From: Onthophagus taurus
Taxonomy: Eukaryota; Arthropoda; Insecta; Coleoptera; Scarabaeidae
Assembly (NCBI RefSeq): GCF_036711975.1
Contig: NC_091975.1
Span: 15,130,501-15,194,500 of the forward strand
Length of the DNA stretch: 64,000 nucleotides
Reading direction: 5' to 3'
The notes below the pieces were generated by a model, which was given only the letters and a program-made list of their open reading frames with translations, was not told where the DNA came from and did no database searches. A program made the translations under genes and the position numbers. The first letter of the stretch is position 1; each line of letters starts with the position of its first letter. This document shows, in pieces, positions 6,805-15,960 of this stretch.

Positions 6805-8460
6805 ATGCATTCAGTGTCTCACCTCCATCACGCAAACATGTACATTGCGAGAGTTATTTTAGTATATACGCTCTGGGCGCTTCCAATACGAATTTTAATG
6901 GAAGATTTGATGTACGATAGGGATATGGAAATCTATAAATATCTCAAAGCATTTGGATATTTAAATGGGAATGTGAGCGGTTTACATCATCATCATCAGA
7001 TGGAATATACAACAACAACAACAATGACGGAAGGGTTACGTAAATTGCAGGAATATTTTCACCTGCCAGTATCGGGTGAAGTTGATTTTAAAACTTTGGA
7101 TTTGATTGGTAAACCAAGATGTGGGAATAAAGACTTGGAAGACATATCAGTAGACGCTAAACGTACGATACATCGAAAGTGGGGGATCCCCATAGTTAAA
7201 TGGGCCATCTATAATAAATATCCAGATGGCTTTCCCAATATCGTTGAAAGGGCATTTGCGGTTTGGGCTAAGCATATAGATTTAAAGTTTCAGAGCTCGT
7301 TTACCGACGTCAACATTCTAATCGGGTTTAAAGGTTACAACCATACGTGCATAAGGAACGTTGGATCAATGTGTGGTAGTACATTCAAAAATGGAATTTT
7401 AGCTCACGCATACTATCCTTATATTAATGGACGTAATGTTGAAATCCACATAAATTCAGATTTAGAGTTTGATTTATCCAACTCTACAGTAGATGGGAAA
7501 TATAACCTATTTTTGGTAATGGTGCATGAAATTGGACATTCCTTAGGTTTAATGCATCGAGTTGAACTCGATTCCATCATGCATCCCAACTATGGTAACA
7601 TGAAAATTGATTTCAAGTTGAATAGCAGAGATATTGTGGCAATTCAAGCTATATATGGTAGACCCAAATTGTATACATCATCGACTGTTTCAAGTCACGT
7701 TACATCATCATATAGGACCACGACGAGTCGGTCTACGACAAATCCTGCCGTTCAACCCTCACCCTTTAGAGACGTTTGTGATGTTCATTCAAAGTTTTCC
7801 GGTTTTTTGATTCACTATCAAACCATGTACGTGTTTTACAAACAATGGGTTTGGTTAATAGATTTAAAGTCTAAACGACCTAAACAACCCAATCCTATAG
7901 ACATAAATGATTGGCTGCCGACTTTGAGGAATGTTTTTCGTACTGTAGACTATAGTTATAAAGTGTCTATCTCGCCTATAGGTGACCTTATACTTATAAT
8001 GGAAAATGCAATATACAGAATTGATTTTAAGAGTATGAATGTGCGGTCTGTGAGGCCGTTCACTTCCACCGAGTTAGGGTTTAATAATTTTACTCGAGTT
8101 AACGGGATAGTTACAAGCAATTACGGTTTACCTTACATATTTTTCGATGATATGTACGCAATTCAAGTGGATTTTAATTACTTTAGAAAGGAGAGAGTTA
8201 TAGTTTCGATTGGTGAACTTTTTCCGGGAATCCCAACTTCTTTCAATGGGATTTACAAAGGTTCCGACGGCATATTTAATTTCTTTGTTGGCGATCGAAT
8301 CCTCCAATACGATGAATATTTAAAGGAGGTTGTAGGCACCTCTGACAAGAGTCTATCGATATTAGGGATAACTTGCCCCTATATAACAATTTTAGATCAA
8401 TTGAAATCTCTCCTCTCAACAATCATTTCAACCAATCTCTCAATTCCCATAAATTATTGA
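6805..8460 (+). CDS. Matrix metalloproteinase with prodomain and hemopexin domain
   Basis: 551 residues from ATG 6805. A second ATG at 6838 (Met12) gives a cleaner signal peptide (MYIARVILVYTLWALPI). The prodomain has the peptidoglycan-binding-like region (residues 72-100) and the cysteine switch KPRCGN with Cys106. The catalytic domain shows the zinc site HEIGHSLGLMH at 241-251 and a Met-turn SIMHP with Met259. A Ser/Thr-rich linker (290-318) leads to a hemopexin-like propeller bounded by Cys325 and Cys524. This is a full matrixin layout: secreted, zinc-dependent, cleaving extracellular matrix. It lies inside the Polinton gene row, and a remnant occupies the same slot in the second element. 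Host-gene capture and a role in tissue spread are inference. Confidence 0.9.
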   Translation: MHSVSHLHHANMYIARVILVYTLWALPIRILMEDLMYDRDMEIYKYLKAFGYLNGNVSGLHHHHQMEYTTTTTMTEGLRKLQEYFHLPVSGEVDFKTLDLIGKPRCGNKDLEDISVDAKRTIHRKWGIPIVKWAIYNKYPDGFPNIVERAFAVWAKHIDLKFQSSFTDVNILIGFKGYNHTCIRNVGSMCGSTFKNGILAHAYYPYINGRNVEIHINSDLEFDLSNSTVDGKYNLFLVMVHEIGHSLGLMHRVELDSIMHPNYGNMKIDFKLNSRDIVAIQAIYGRPKLYTSSTVSSHVTSSYRTTTSRSTTNPAVQPSPFRDVCDVHSKFSGFLIHYQTMYVFYKQWVWLIDLKSKRPKQPNPIDINDWLPTLRNVFRTVDYSYKVSISPIGDLILIMENAIYRIDFKSMNVRSVRPFTSTELGFNNFTRVNGIVTSNYGLPYIFFDDMYAIQVDFNYFRKERVIVSIGELFPGIPTSFNGIYKGSDGIFNFFVGDRILQYDEYLKEVVGTSDKSLSILGITCPYITILDQLKSLLSTIISTNLSIPINY

Positions 8461-8532
8461 GATGATGGGGGGGAGGGGGTAGTTAATTATATTCACCCGT
8501 TGCGTGCATTTAAATTCAGTTCTCCATTGGAA

Positions 8533-9219
8533 ATGGATATCGAGGGAGGAGTGAGCGACGTTTGTGAAGAGATGGGCTTGGATTATTGGAATTCAATCGG
8601 CGCGCAGTGGAAACGGTATCGTGAATTGATAAAAAAGGAGACTAAATTTATCGGGGAAACGCAATTTTCAACCGAATCTTTCAGCATTAAAGTTGGAATT
8701 AGCGTCGCTAGAGGGGGTACAACCTGTGTAAAGTTCGTAGTTAGAACATGCAAAGGTTTGGAATCCCAGTCGCATCAAATTACGTTTTTACGTCAAGATT
8801 GGGAACATCTAATATCTACCCTTAAACTGATACGTTTCAATGTAGAAGTTTCCTCGCAGACGCTACCATTAGCCGAAGGTAACCTAAAGGTCGAATTTGA
8901 CGATGATGATGATTACCTGTATCTAACGTATGTGATTGAGGATTCCGAAAGTGGTGTATTCATACCGATTTTACTTCATTCAACGGATATCGATAAGATT
9001 TTCGCAATGGAGAAGCTAATTACCTATAAAATGAACCTTTTGGATAGCCTAAATTTTATGGAATACCTTAAATCTCTACAGCTTGTTGACGACGACGACG
9101 ATGATATGTATAACACGACGTCCATTGAAGAATTCTGTTTAAATAATTTATCGGAAATTAATTTTTATGTGATGGAATACTTGGAAATAATAAACTCCAC
9201 TACAACAGTTTCTATTTGA
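8533..9219 (+). CDS. Acidic protein of unknown function, 228 aa
   Basis: Starts at ATG 8533; upstream in-frame start at 8500 is TTG only. Residues about 50-105 (FSIKVGISVARGG...VKFVVRT...ITFLRQDWEHLI) read like four strands followed by a helix, somewhat like the ssDNA-binding fold of the PC4 coactivator family; this is a weak guess. The rest contains Asp runs (DDDDD near 122 and DDDDDDD near 187). It lies between the metalloproteinase and polymerase genes and has no counterpart in the second element. Its TGA stop overlaps the first of two palindromes. Confidence 0.5.
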   Translation: MDIEGGVSDVCEEMGLDYWNSIGAQWKRYRELIKKETKFIGETQFSTESFSIKVGISVARGGTTCVKFVVRTCKGLESQSHQITFLRQDWEHLISTLKLIRFNVEVSSQTLPLAEGNLKVEFDDDDDYLYLTYVIEDSESGVFIPILLHSTDIDKIFAMEKLITYKMNLLDSLNFMEYLKSLQLVDDDDDDMYNTTSIEEFCLNNLSEINFYVMEYLEIINSTTTVSI

Positions 9220-9271
9220 TCACGTGATCACCTCGTAATATTGTCCGCCGCGCCTATCGGATCACGTGATC
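9218..9271. promoter_or_regulatory. Two perfect GATCACGTGATC palindromes upstream of polymerase
   Basis: GATCACGTGATC occurs at 9218-9229 and 9260-9271, 42 bases apart, each followed by CACCTCGT (CACCTCGTAATA then CACCTCGTGATA). Each holds a CACGTG E-box. They lie 104-157 bases before the polymerase ATG, and an arthropod initiator-like TCAGT is at 9324-9328. A duplicated bHLH-binding or replication-control site is plausible but unproven. Confidence 0.45.
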
Positions 9272-9374
9272 ACCTCGTGATAGTGTCGACCTTCATAACT
9301 CTAATCACACACCTAGCTGCTTATCAGTTCAGCGTTAGCGGCCGTCGCGTACATTTATTCAATTTCGTAATAAA

Positions 9375-12300
9375 ATGTTTCTTTGCAAAGTGTGTAACGG
9401 TGCGTTTACCTTAAAACACAATCTTACCCGACATATACGTTTGAAACACGGTGATGTGCGGGAATCGAACTTTAAATGCAGTATCTGCGAAAAAGTTTAT
9501 TCAAGATCCGACAAATTGAAACACCATCAAAGAAGCGTACATGGACTAGATGTTCCACGTTATGTTGCGCCGCCGCCGCCGCCGCCGCCGCCACCATCTT
9601 TACAAAGTACATCGGTCGGTCCGGTTGAACAGACGTCATTGCGTCATCCGCCTAAACAACAACCCTCCAACCCTTCATCAAGTACGTCGGCGGAGCCTGT
9701 TCAACATGTGTCATCAACATCATCACGTCCTTCACCTAAGCAGCGGCAACCCTCCAACTTATGTCCAATTTGCGGTGTTGACTTTATATCTACCACTCAC
9801 CTACGGACTCATCTAAGATTGGAACATGCGACCCCGGTCGAAGGTGAAGATAACGTCGATAGATTGGAATCATGTTTTAAAGGTAGAGTTTGCACCTATA
9901 GAGTCGCAGACGTGTTGGTCGATGATGATATATCATCGTTCCTAACAAGATCAGAAGGAGCTGTTAAACGAATGATTGAGGTTAGTTTAGATCGCTGTGG
10001 TCCCTCTATAAAGGTTCAGATTGAGTTTTTTGCGAATTATGTTAAAGCCGCGTATGATGAAAATGGGGATGAAGACGTATTAATGTCCGAGAAAAATTTT
10101 AATTGTAAATTTCAAGTTGTTTCGGTGGGTACTGATTTGCATGAGGTGTATGTTGGGATGTGTAGGGAAATTTTAGCTCAAAGCGAAGAATTTCAAGAAC
10201 GCGACTCTGGGTGGGCCTTCTTCTCCGTATCTCACCTCCTGCTTAATATTAATAAATTTGAACCTATACCCGGAGCATCGTATATACGTTTACCACAGGT
10301 AATTGCTGAAAAACATGCGTGCGTAAATATTAAAAACTATACGGACGATGCTTGTTTAGCGTGGTGTTTGACGGCGGCTCTTCATCCTGCAAATCATAGT
10401 CACGATCGAACTACAAGCTACCCTCATTATAGTCAAGTACTTAATTTGCGTGGGATTACATTTCCCATTACTTTAAAAGATATAATTAATGTAGAAAAAT
10501 TAAATAATTTAAGTATTAATGTTTACGAATTGATAAGTAGTAGTAGTAGTGGTAAATACACGGTGGAAGGGCCAATTTATTTTACCAAACAAAGACGCGA
10601 TATTCATATAAATTTGCTTTATCTATACGAAAACGGGAAGGGACATTTCGTTTTAATTAAAAATCTTTCAAGACTAATATCGAGTCAAGTCACGCGACGC
10701 GAACATTCTATACACCTTTGTGATGGATGTTTAACGCGGTTTTCATCCGCAGACAAGTTACTCACACATCAGACTTATGATTGTAATCATGTGATGACCG
10801 TTTTACCTACAACCGATTTAAAATCTAAACCAAACTTTTTCGGTTTAAAAACTCCGCAAAATATTTTAGAATTTAACAATTATAAATTCACTCAGATGGC
10901 ACCATTTGTCATCTACGCCGACTTTGAATCGCTTTTAAAACCGATCGATTATTGTAAGCAGAGTAGCGCTAAATCTTTTACGGAAAAAATTGAGGAACAT
11001 CAAAATTACAGTTTTGCTTATTACATTGTTTCCAATATTGATAGCAGTTTAAATAGATTTGAAACGTATACGGGGCCGGATGCGCCTAAAATTTTTATCT
11101 CTAAATTAATTGATGATGTTAAATTACTTTACAGCAAATACTTTAAAACTATAAAACCAATGATACCTTTAACGGCCGATGAGCAACGGCATTTCGATTC
11201 GGCCGAAAATTGTATTATTTGTCAAAATCCTTTTACTTCAAACCAGGTTAAGGTTCGTGATCATTGTCATATTAGCGGCAAATACCGAGGTCCCACCAAT
11301 TCAAATTGTAATCTAAATTTCAAACTTCAAAATTTTATTCCGATATTTTTTCATAACTTTAGTGGGTACGATTGTCATTTATTTATTAAAGAAATGGCCG
11401 ATGCAGACAAAGATGGACTTGATGTGTTACCTAATAATAAAGAGAGATACATTAGTTTTAGTAAAAGAGTGTTGGTTGATAAGGTAATTAGCGAAGACAA
11501 ATCTGTTGAAAATGTTTTCTTTAAATTAAGATTTGTTGATTCATTGCGGTTCATGGCATCTTCATTAGATTCTTTAGCAGGTAACCTTAATGAGTTTGAT
11601 TTTATTCACGTGCGTAAATTTTACCCACACAATGATTATTTTAAATTGTTGACCAAAAAGGGAATCTTTCCCTACGCCTTTATGTCATCATTTGATAGGT
11701 TTAATGCCACATCCTTACCCCCTAAAGAGACATTTTTTAATAATTTAAATTTAGAGGGAATATCTGATGAGCAATATACCCATGCTCAAACTGTTTGGAA
11801 GAAATTTAATTGTCATACTTTTAAGGATTATTCCGATTTATACTTAAAGACCGATGTTCTTCTATTAGCTGATGTATTTGAGAAATTTAGACGAGTATGT
11901 TTCAAAACGTACGGTTTAGATCCCGCGCATTATTATACGGCACCGGGGTTATCTTGGGATGCTATGCTAAAATTTACGAAAATTAAATTGGAATTGTTGA
12001 CGGATATTGATCAAGTTCATTTCGTTAAAAAAGGTATCCGTGGGGGCATTTCACAATGCTCTCTACGTCATGCTAAAGCAAACAATAAATATATGGAAAA
12101 TTATGATGCTAATTCACCTTCAAAATTTTTAATGTATTGGGACGCTAATAATTTGTATGGGTGGGCAATGTCTCAATTTATCCCCGTTTCCGACTTTAAA
12201 TGGTTGACTGAAAACGAAATTCAAAATTTAGATTTTAATAATACAGCCGATGATTACGATTTCGGATATATTTTAGATGTGGATATTGCGTATCCCGAAC

Positions 12301-13409
12301 ACTTGCACAACCTGCATAATGATCTACCTTTCTTAGCCGAAAATTTAATCCCCCCTAACTGTAAATGTGAGAGCGATAAACGATTAATTCCAAATTTATT
12401 TGATAAGACAAATTATGTAATTCATTACAGAAATTTAAAACAAGCCGTTGCACACGGATTAATTATAAGTAAAGTAAATAGAGTTTTATCGTTTAAACAA
12501 TCCCCTTGGTTAAAGTCATATATAGATAAAAATACAGAGTTACGTCAATCGGCTAAAAATGATTTTGAAAAGGATTTTTTTAAATTAATGAACAACGCCG
12601 TTTTCGGTAAAACCATGGAAAATGTTGATAAGCGAGTCGACGTCCGCTTAGTAACCAGTTGGGACGATATCAGGTTTGGCGAAACCGGAGGTCGGCCTAG
12701 ACTTGGAGCTCGGAGTTTAATCGCTAAATTAAATTTTAAAAATGTTAAAGTATTCACAGAAACGTTTTCGGCAATTCAAATGGAGCGTCTTCATATCGTT
12801 TACGATAAACCTCTATACGTTGGATTTACAGTTTTAGAACTCTCAAAATTATTAATGTACGATTTTTATTATGATTTTTTAAAACCTAAATACGGCGAGG
12901 ACGTTCAGTTGTGTTACATGGATACCGACAGTTTCACCGTACTAATTAAGTCTGTCGATGTGTATAACGATGTTAAATTAAATTTAGATAAATTTGATAC
13001 ATCTAACTACAGTCCCGATAATCGGTTTGACATCCCCTTGTAAAATAAAGCGGTTTTAGGTAAGATGAAGGATGAAAATTGCGGAAACGTAATGGTCGAA
13101 TTTATTGGCTTAAGATCGAAGGTGTACGCAAATCGGGTTGCTGATGGGCGGGTTACTAAAAAATCTAAAGGTATTAGGAAAGCTGTGGTTAAACAAAAGC
13201 TTTCATTTCAAAATTATTTCGATTGTTTACATTCAAATTCCATCGTGTCTAGAAAACAGTTATTATTTAGAAGTTTTAACCACACGGTTTTTACCGTTTT
13301 ACAAAACAAATTGGCCCTTTCCCCACATGATTCAAAGCGATGTATCGATGCCGATGGTATTAAAACATTGGCTTGGGGTCATTTTACAACTATTTCGAAT
13401 AACGTTTAA
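9375..13409 (+). pseudogene. polB: Family B DNA polymerase (protein-primed type) with zinc fingers, one premature TAA
   Basis: Starts at ATG 9375. Three C2H2 fingers (residues 4-25, 34-56 and about 128-151) flank a proline run. A middle region has Cys327 and His424 in a thiol-protease-like setting. A further C2H2-like finger precedes the exonuclease: Exo I D516-F-E518, an HNH/endonuclease-VII-like zinc cluster (CIIC 613-616, RDHCH 628-632, NCN 644-646), Exo II NFSGYD 661-666. Polymerase motifs are A (YWDANNLYG, Asp923), B (KLMNNAVFGKT, about 1071-1081) and C (YMDTDS, Asp1183/Asp1185). TAA at 13041-13043 stands where the third copy has CAA. The frame stays open to 13409 and contains the conserved GLRSKVYAN stretch, so the stop removes a conserved tail. 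It replicates the element's linear DNA. Confidence 0.88.
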
Positions 13410-13610
13410 ATATATTTAAGTAGGTTAAGTAGAAAATAGTATCATTCTATTCGAGTATGTTTAATTTAAATTTAAATTTTTAATATATGTATTAACTTTA
13501 ATTTTTTGTGATTTTCTCTTCCTCCTCCTCCTACCATCAATCAGTCAATCAATCAATCAATAATAATAATAATAAATAACCTATTTTAAGGTGAGTATTA
13601 TTTCAATTCA
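13410..13610. other. AT-rich noncoding tail of element 1
   Basis: Low-complexity sequence with short (tcaa)n and (taa)n runs near 13540-13575. No coding signal. It probably carries the polymerase 3' end and leads into the subterminal repeats. Confidence 0.5.
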
Positions 13611-13713
13611 GTCATCGCTCCGCGGGGGATTAACTTCCGCTGATAAGCATACGATCGTCGACGTCATCGTCGTTGTCGTCATCGCTCCGCGGGGGATTAG
13701 CTTCCGCTGATAA
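13611..13713. repeat. Two direct 36-bp repeats, GC-rich, possible subterminal repeats of element 1
   Basis: Bases 13611-13646 and 13678-13713 are identical but for one base (taactt versus tagctt). Each holds CGCGGGGGATTA and CTTCCGCTGATAA. The GATTRRCTTCCG core recurs near 14184 and 44563 ahead of a shared hairpin terminus. Position just after the polymerase suggests the right end of the Polinton, but the matching left inverted repeat lies outside the window. Confidence 0.45.
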
Positions 13714-13772
13714 ACGTATGAGCGCCGTCGTCATCTCTACTTGAACGTTATTTAAACACCTTTAACTCATTT

Positions 13773-13861
13773 CCTTCGGTAGCCTAGCGGGCAAGACGCC
13801 CGACTCTCAACCAGACAGCCCGGGTTCGATCCTGAGCGTTGGCAAAAAAAAAAAAAAAAAA
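13773..13861 (+). mobile_element. tRNA-like SINE head with poly-A tail
   Basis: An A-box-like TAGCCTAGCGGG and a B-box-like GGTTCGATCC are spaced as in a tRNA gene, followed after GCGTTGGC by an A-run of about 20. A loop CTCTCAA would read a Glu-CTC-like anticodon, but anticodon and acceptor stems do not pair well. I read it as a tRNA-derived SINE or tRNA pseudogene rather than a working tRNA. Confidence 0.5.
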
Positions 13862-13867
13862 AAATTT

Positions 13868-14112
13868 AACCGACTGTTAGGGCGCTAGCATGGGGTTGAA
13901 GGGGGTGATGGGGTTGAAGGGGGCCAATAGGGCACTAACATATGGGGTTGAAGGGGACCAATAGGGCACTAACATGGGGTTGAAGGAGGATGGGGGTTGA
14001 AGGGCCAATAGGGCACTAACATGGGGTTGAAGGGTCCATTAGGGCACTCACATGGGGTTGAGGGGGATGGGGGTTGAAGGGCCAAAAGGGCAGTCACATG
14101 GGGTTGAAGATG
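13868..14112. repeat. GC-rich minisatellite, unit about 30 bp
   Basis: Irregular tandem copies built from TAGGGCACTAACATGGGG, TTGAAGGG and GGCCAA segments, with units varying between about 25 and 40 bases. The last copies near 14080 are degenerate. No coding content. Confidence 0.75.
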
Positions 14113-14165
14113 ACACCGGAAGTGACAAGATACCGGAAGTGGGATGACACCGGAAGTGACGTCAT
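14113..14165. promoter_or_regulatory. Three ETS-type CCGGAAGTG sites, last one fused to a CRE
   Basis: CCGGAAGTG occurs at 14116-14124, 14133-14141 and 14150-14158, each 17 bases apart. The last forms CCGGAAGTGACGTCAT, an ETS site overlapping the CRE palindrome TGACGTCA (14157-14164). Such composites act in animal core promoters. Whether this one is active is unknown; it may simply be a short tandem repeat. Confidence 0.4.
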
Positions 14166-14183
14166 GGGGGATTAGGGGGATGG

Positions 14184-14223
14184 GGATTGACTTCCGCTCC
14201 AGAACCGGCGTTTATTATCTACT
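14184..14223. mobile_element. Shared hairpin-CTACT terminus, copy 1
   Basis: The stretch with GACTTCCGCTCCAGAACCGG and ending at CTACT (14219-14223) matches the termini at 44567-44601 and 57962-57998. Right after CTACT the Jockey gag sequence begins. In this copy the CCGGT/ACCGG stem is imperfect. Confidence 0.5.
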
Positions 14224-14846
14224 CTTGCAATGGTGCACCTCGTTGCGTTAAGTGCGCCGGTGATCACTCGACGGCTTCCTGTTCCAAAGCAAAGGATGCG
14301 CCCGCCAAGTGCGTCCTTTGCGGTGGCCCTCCTACCGCCAACTACAAAGGGTGCCCAAAACACCCGAAGGCGGTGGAAACGAGGGCGCCGGCGGCAGCCC
14401 CAAAGGTCAAAGCGACCGTTCTCCCGAAAGCACCTACTCAGGCGCAAAAGGGGGATAAAAAGGCTCCAGTAGTCGCGGCGAAATCCGTGAAAGCGGTTAG
14501 TAGTCAGACGAAAAAGCCCAAAGGCAACGCTAACGTTGCCCCCAAAGCGAACGCTCCAGCTACCAAGGTAGTTCGGAAAGAGGTCGCGGCACCCAAAGCT
14601 AAGCTCAACGAGCCGAAGCAAAAGGCGACCGACGACCCTCCGAAGCTGTCGAGGTCGCAGAGGAGGCGTCGCAATAGGAGGCTTCGTAAAAGCGGGTCGA
14701 TCGCGGTGGCTGAAACACCATCACCGGTCAATGTTGCGGAACAGGCGGCGATGATGAGCGAGGTCATCCGGATCGACAAATCCGATAGGGACGCACGAGT
14801 TAAGTTGTGCCTCCAAATCATGTCCGAGATGATGAAACTCTTATGA
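14224..14846 (+). pseudogene. Jockey-type non-LTR retrotransposon ORF1 (gag), 5' truncated
   Basis: Open frame without its own ATG. Two zinc-knuckle-like motifs are near the start: CVKCAGDHSTASC and CVLCGGPPTANYKGCP, the pattern of Jockey-clade gag. A long Lys/Ala/Pro-rich region follows, then an Arg-rich SRSQRRRRNRR segment and a short helical C-terminus. The N-terminal half is missing; the junction lies just after the CTACT terminus. GC content is clearly higher than in the Polinton genes. Confidence 0.75.
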
Positions 14847-15960
14847 TGATTCATCGAAGACCGAGAGTACCTCATTCGCTTGAGTTGGCTTATTGGAATG
14901 CCAACGGCCTTGTAAACAGAATGAGCTTCGCGAGTTCGTCGAAAGGTATGACCTTGACGCGATACTCATCTGCGAAACCCATCTGCGAGCGGGCGACAGG
15001 CCACGGCTGCCCAATTGTCGCTTCTATCGAAACGTTAGAGTTGGAGCAAGAGGGGCGGGACAGCCATCTTCGTAAGGACCAGTTTGGCGCATTACGAGGA
15101 TCTGACTCCCCCTCTTCAACATCTCACGATCTCGAAGCTACTACGATTGTGGTACGAGCACTATCGGGGTGCGTCCGCTTGGTCGCCGCCTACAATCCGC
15201 CGAATCGGCGGTTGTTGGAAGACTAATGGGTGTCTTGGATACGGACAGAGTCGTGGTTATCGCCGGCGACCTAAACGCCAAGCACCCATCGTGGAACAGT
15301 CGGATCGCAAACGCGAACGGTAAAATACTGCTGTTTTACCGACGAGACGGGCATTGACACCGATGCCCCCGCGGACCACACGTATTACCCGTCGAACGAA
15401 AGGCAATGATCTGACGTTTTGGACGTGGTTGTAATGAAAGATGTCAGACTAGTTCATAGAGTTACCACGCTCAACGAACTTAGTTCCGATCATCTCCCTG
15501 TGCTGCTGCAGCTAGAAGACGTCCCGGACGTTCGCGTCCCGGTTGAACGTTCCATTGTATCGTGGCCGGCTTTCACCGACCACATGCACGACAATATGGG
15601 ACAAATACGACCGATCCACAACGCTTAGGAACTGGATGAGGCTGTTGAACGACTCACGGTCGCTATCGAGGATTCTCTTCGATACGCGTAAAGGACCATC
15701 GATGGGCGCTAAATTAGGGAAATTGGGATCCCGACCTCAAAAGACGCTATAACCGTCTGCGCGATGAAGTGAGAAGGGAACTCGCGGAGTTCCGATACGC
15801 GTCTTTCGACGCCAAACTCGACGCCCTGAACAGCGAATGCGATCACTCCTGTTGGAAGATGGTCAAGGTGCTGAAGGGGAACACGTCACACATGCCGCCC
15901 ATTCACGGTAAAATTTTTGACCACGGTCGGAGAATGGGGACGGTGGGGAATAAATTGACA
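14847..15960 (+). pseudogene. Jockey-type ORF2 remnant (AP endonuclease region), frameshifted
   Basis: Fragments in all three plus frames show an APE-type endonuclease: LAYWNANGLVNRM near 14885, DLDAILICETHL near 14950, VRLVAAYNPPNRR near 15175, and VVVIAGDLNAKHPSWNSR near 15255. A connecting segment with DHSCWKMVKVLKG near 15840 precedes the lost reverse transcriptase. At least four frame changes are needed, so this is dead. It directly follows the gag fragment, in the order expected for one element. Confidence 0.7.

Noticed and set aside
13773-13861. Functional tRNA-Glu gene
   Set aside because: A and B boxes are present but the acceptor and anticodon stems do not pair, and a long A-run follows. 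SINE head or pseudogene is a better reading.
14172-14621. Minus-strand ORFs antisense to the Jockey gag
   Set aside because: Shadows of the GC-rich gag frame; no motifs.
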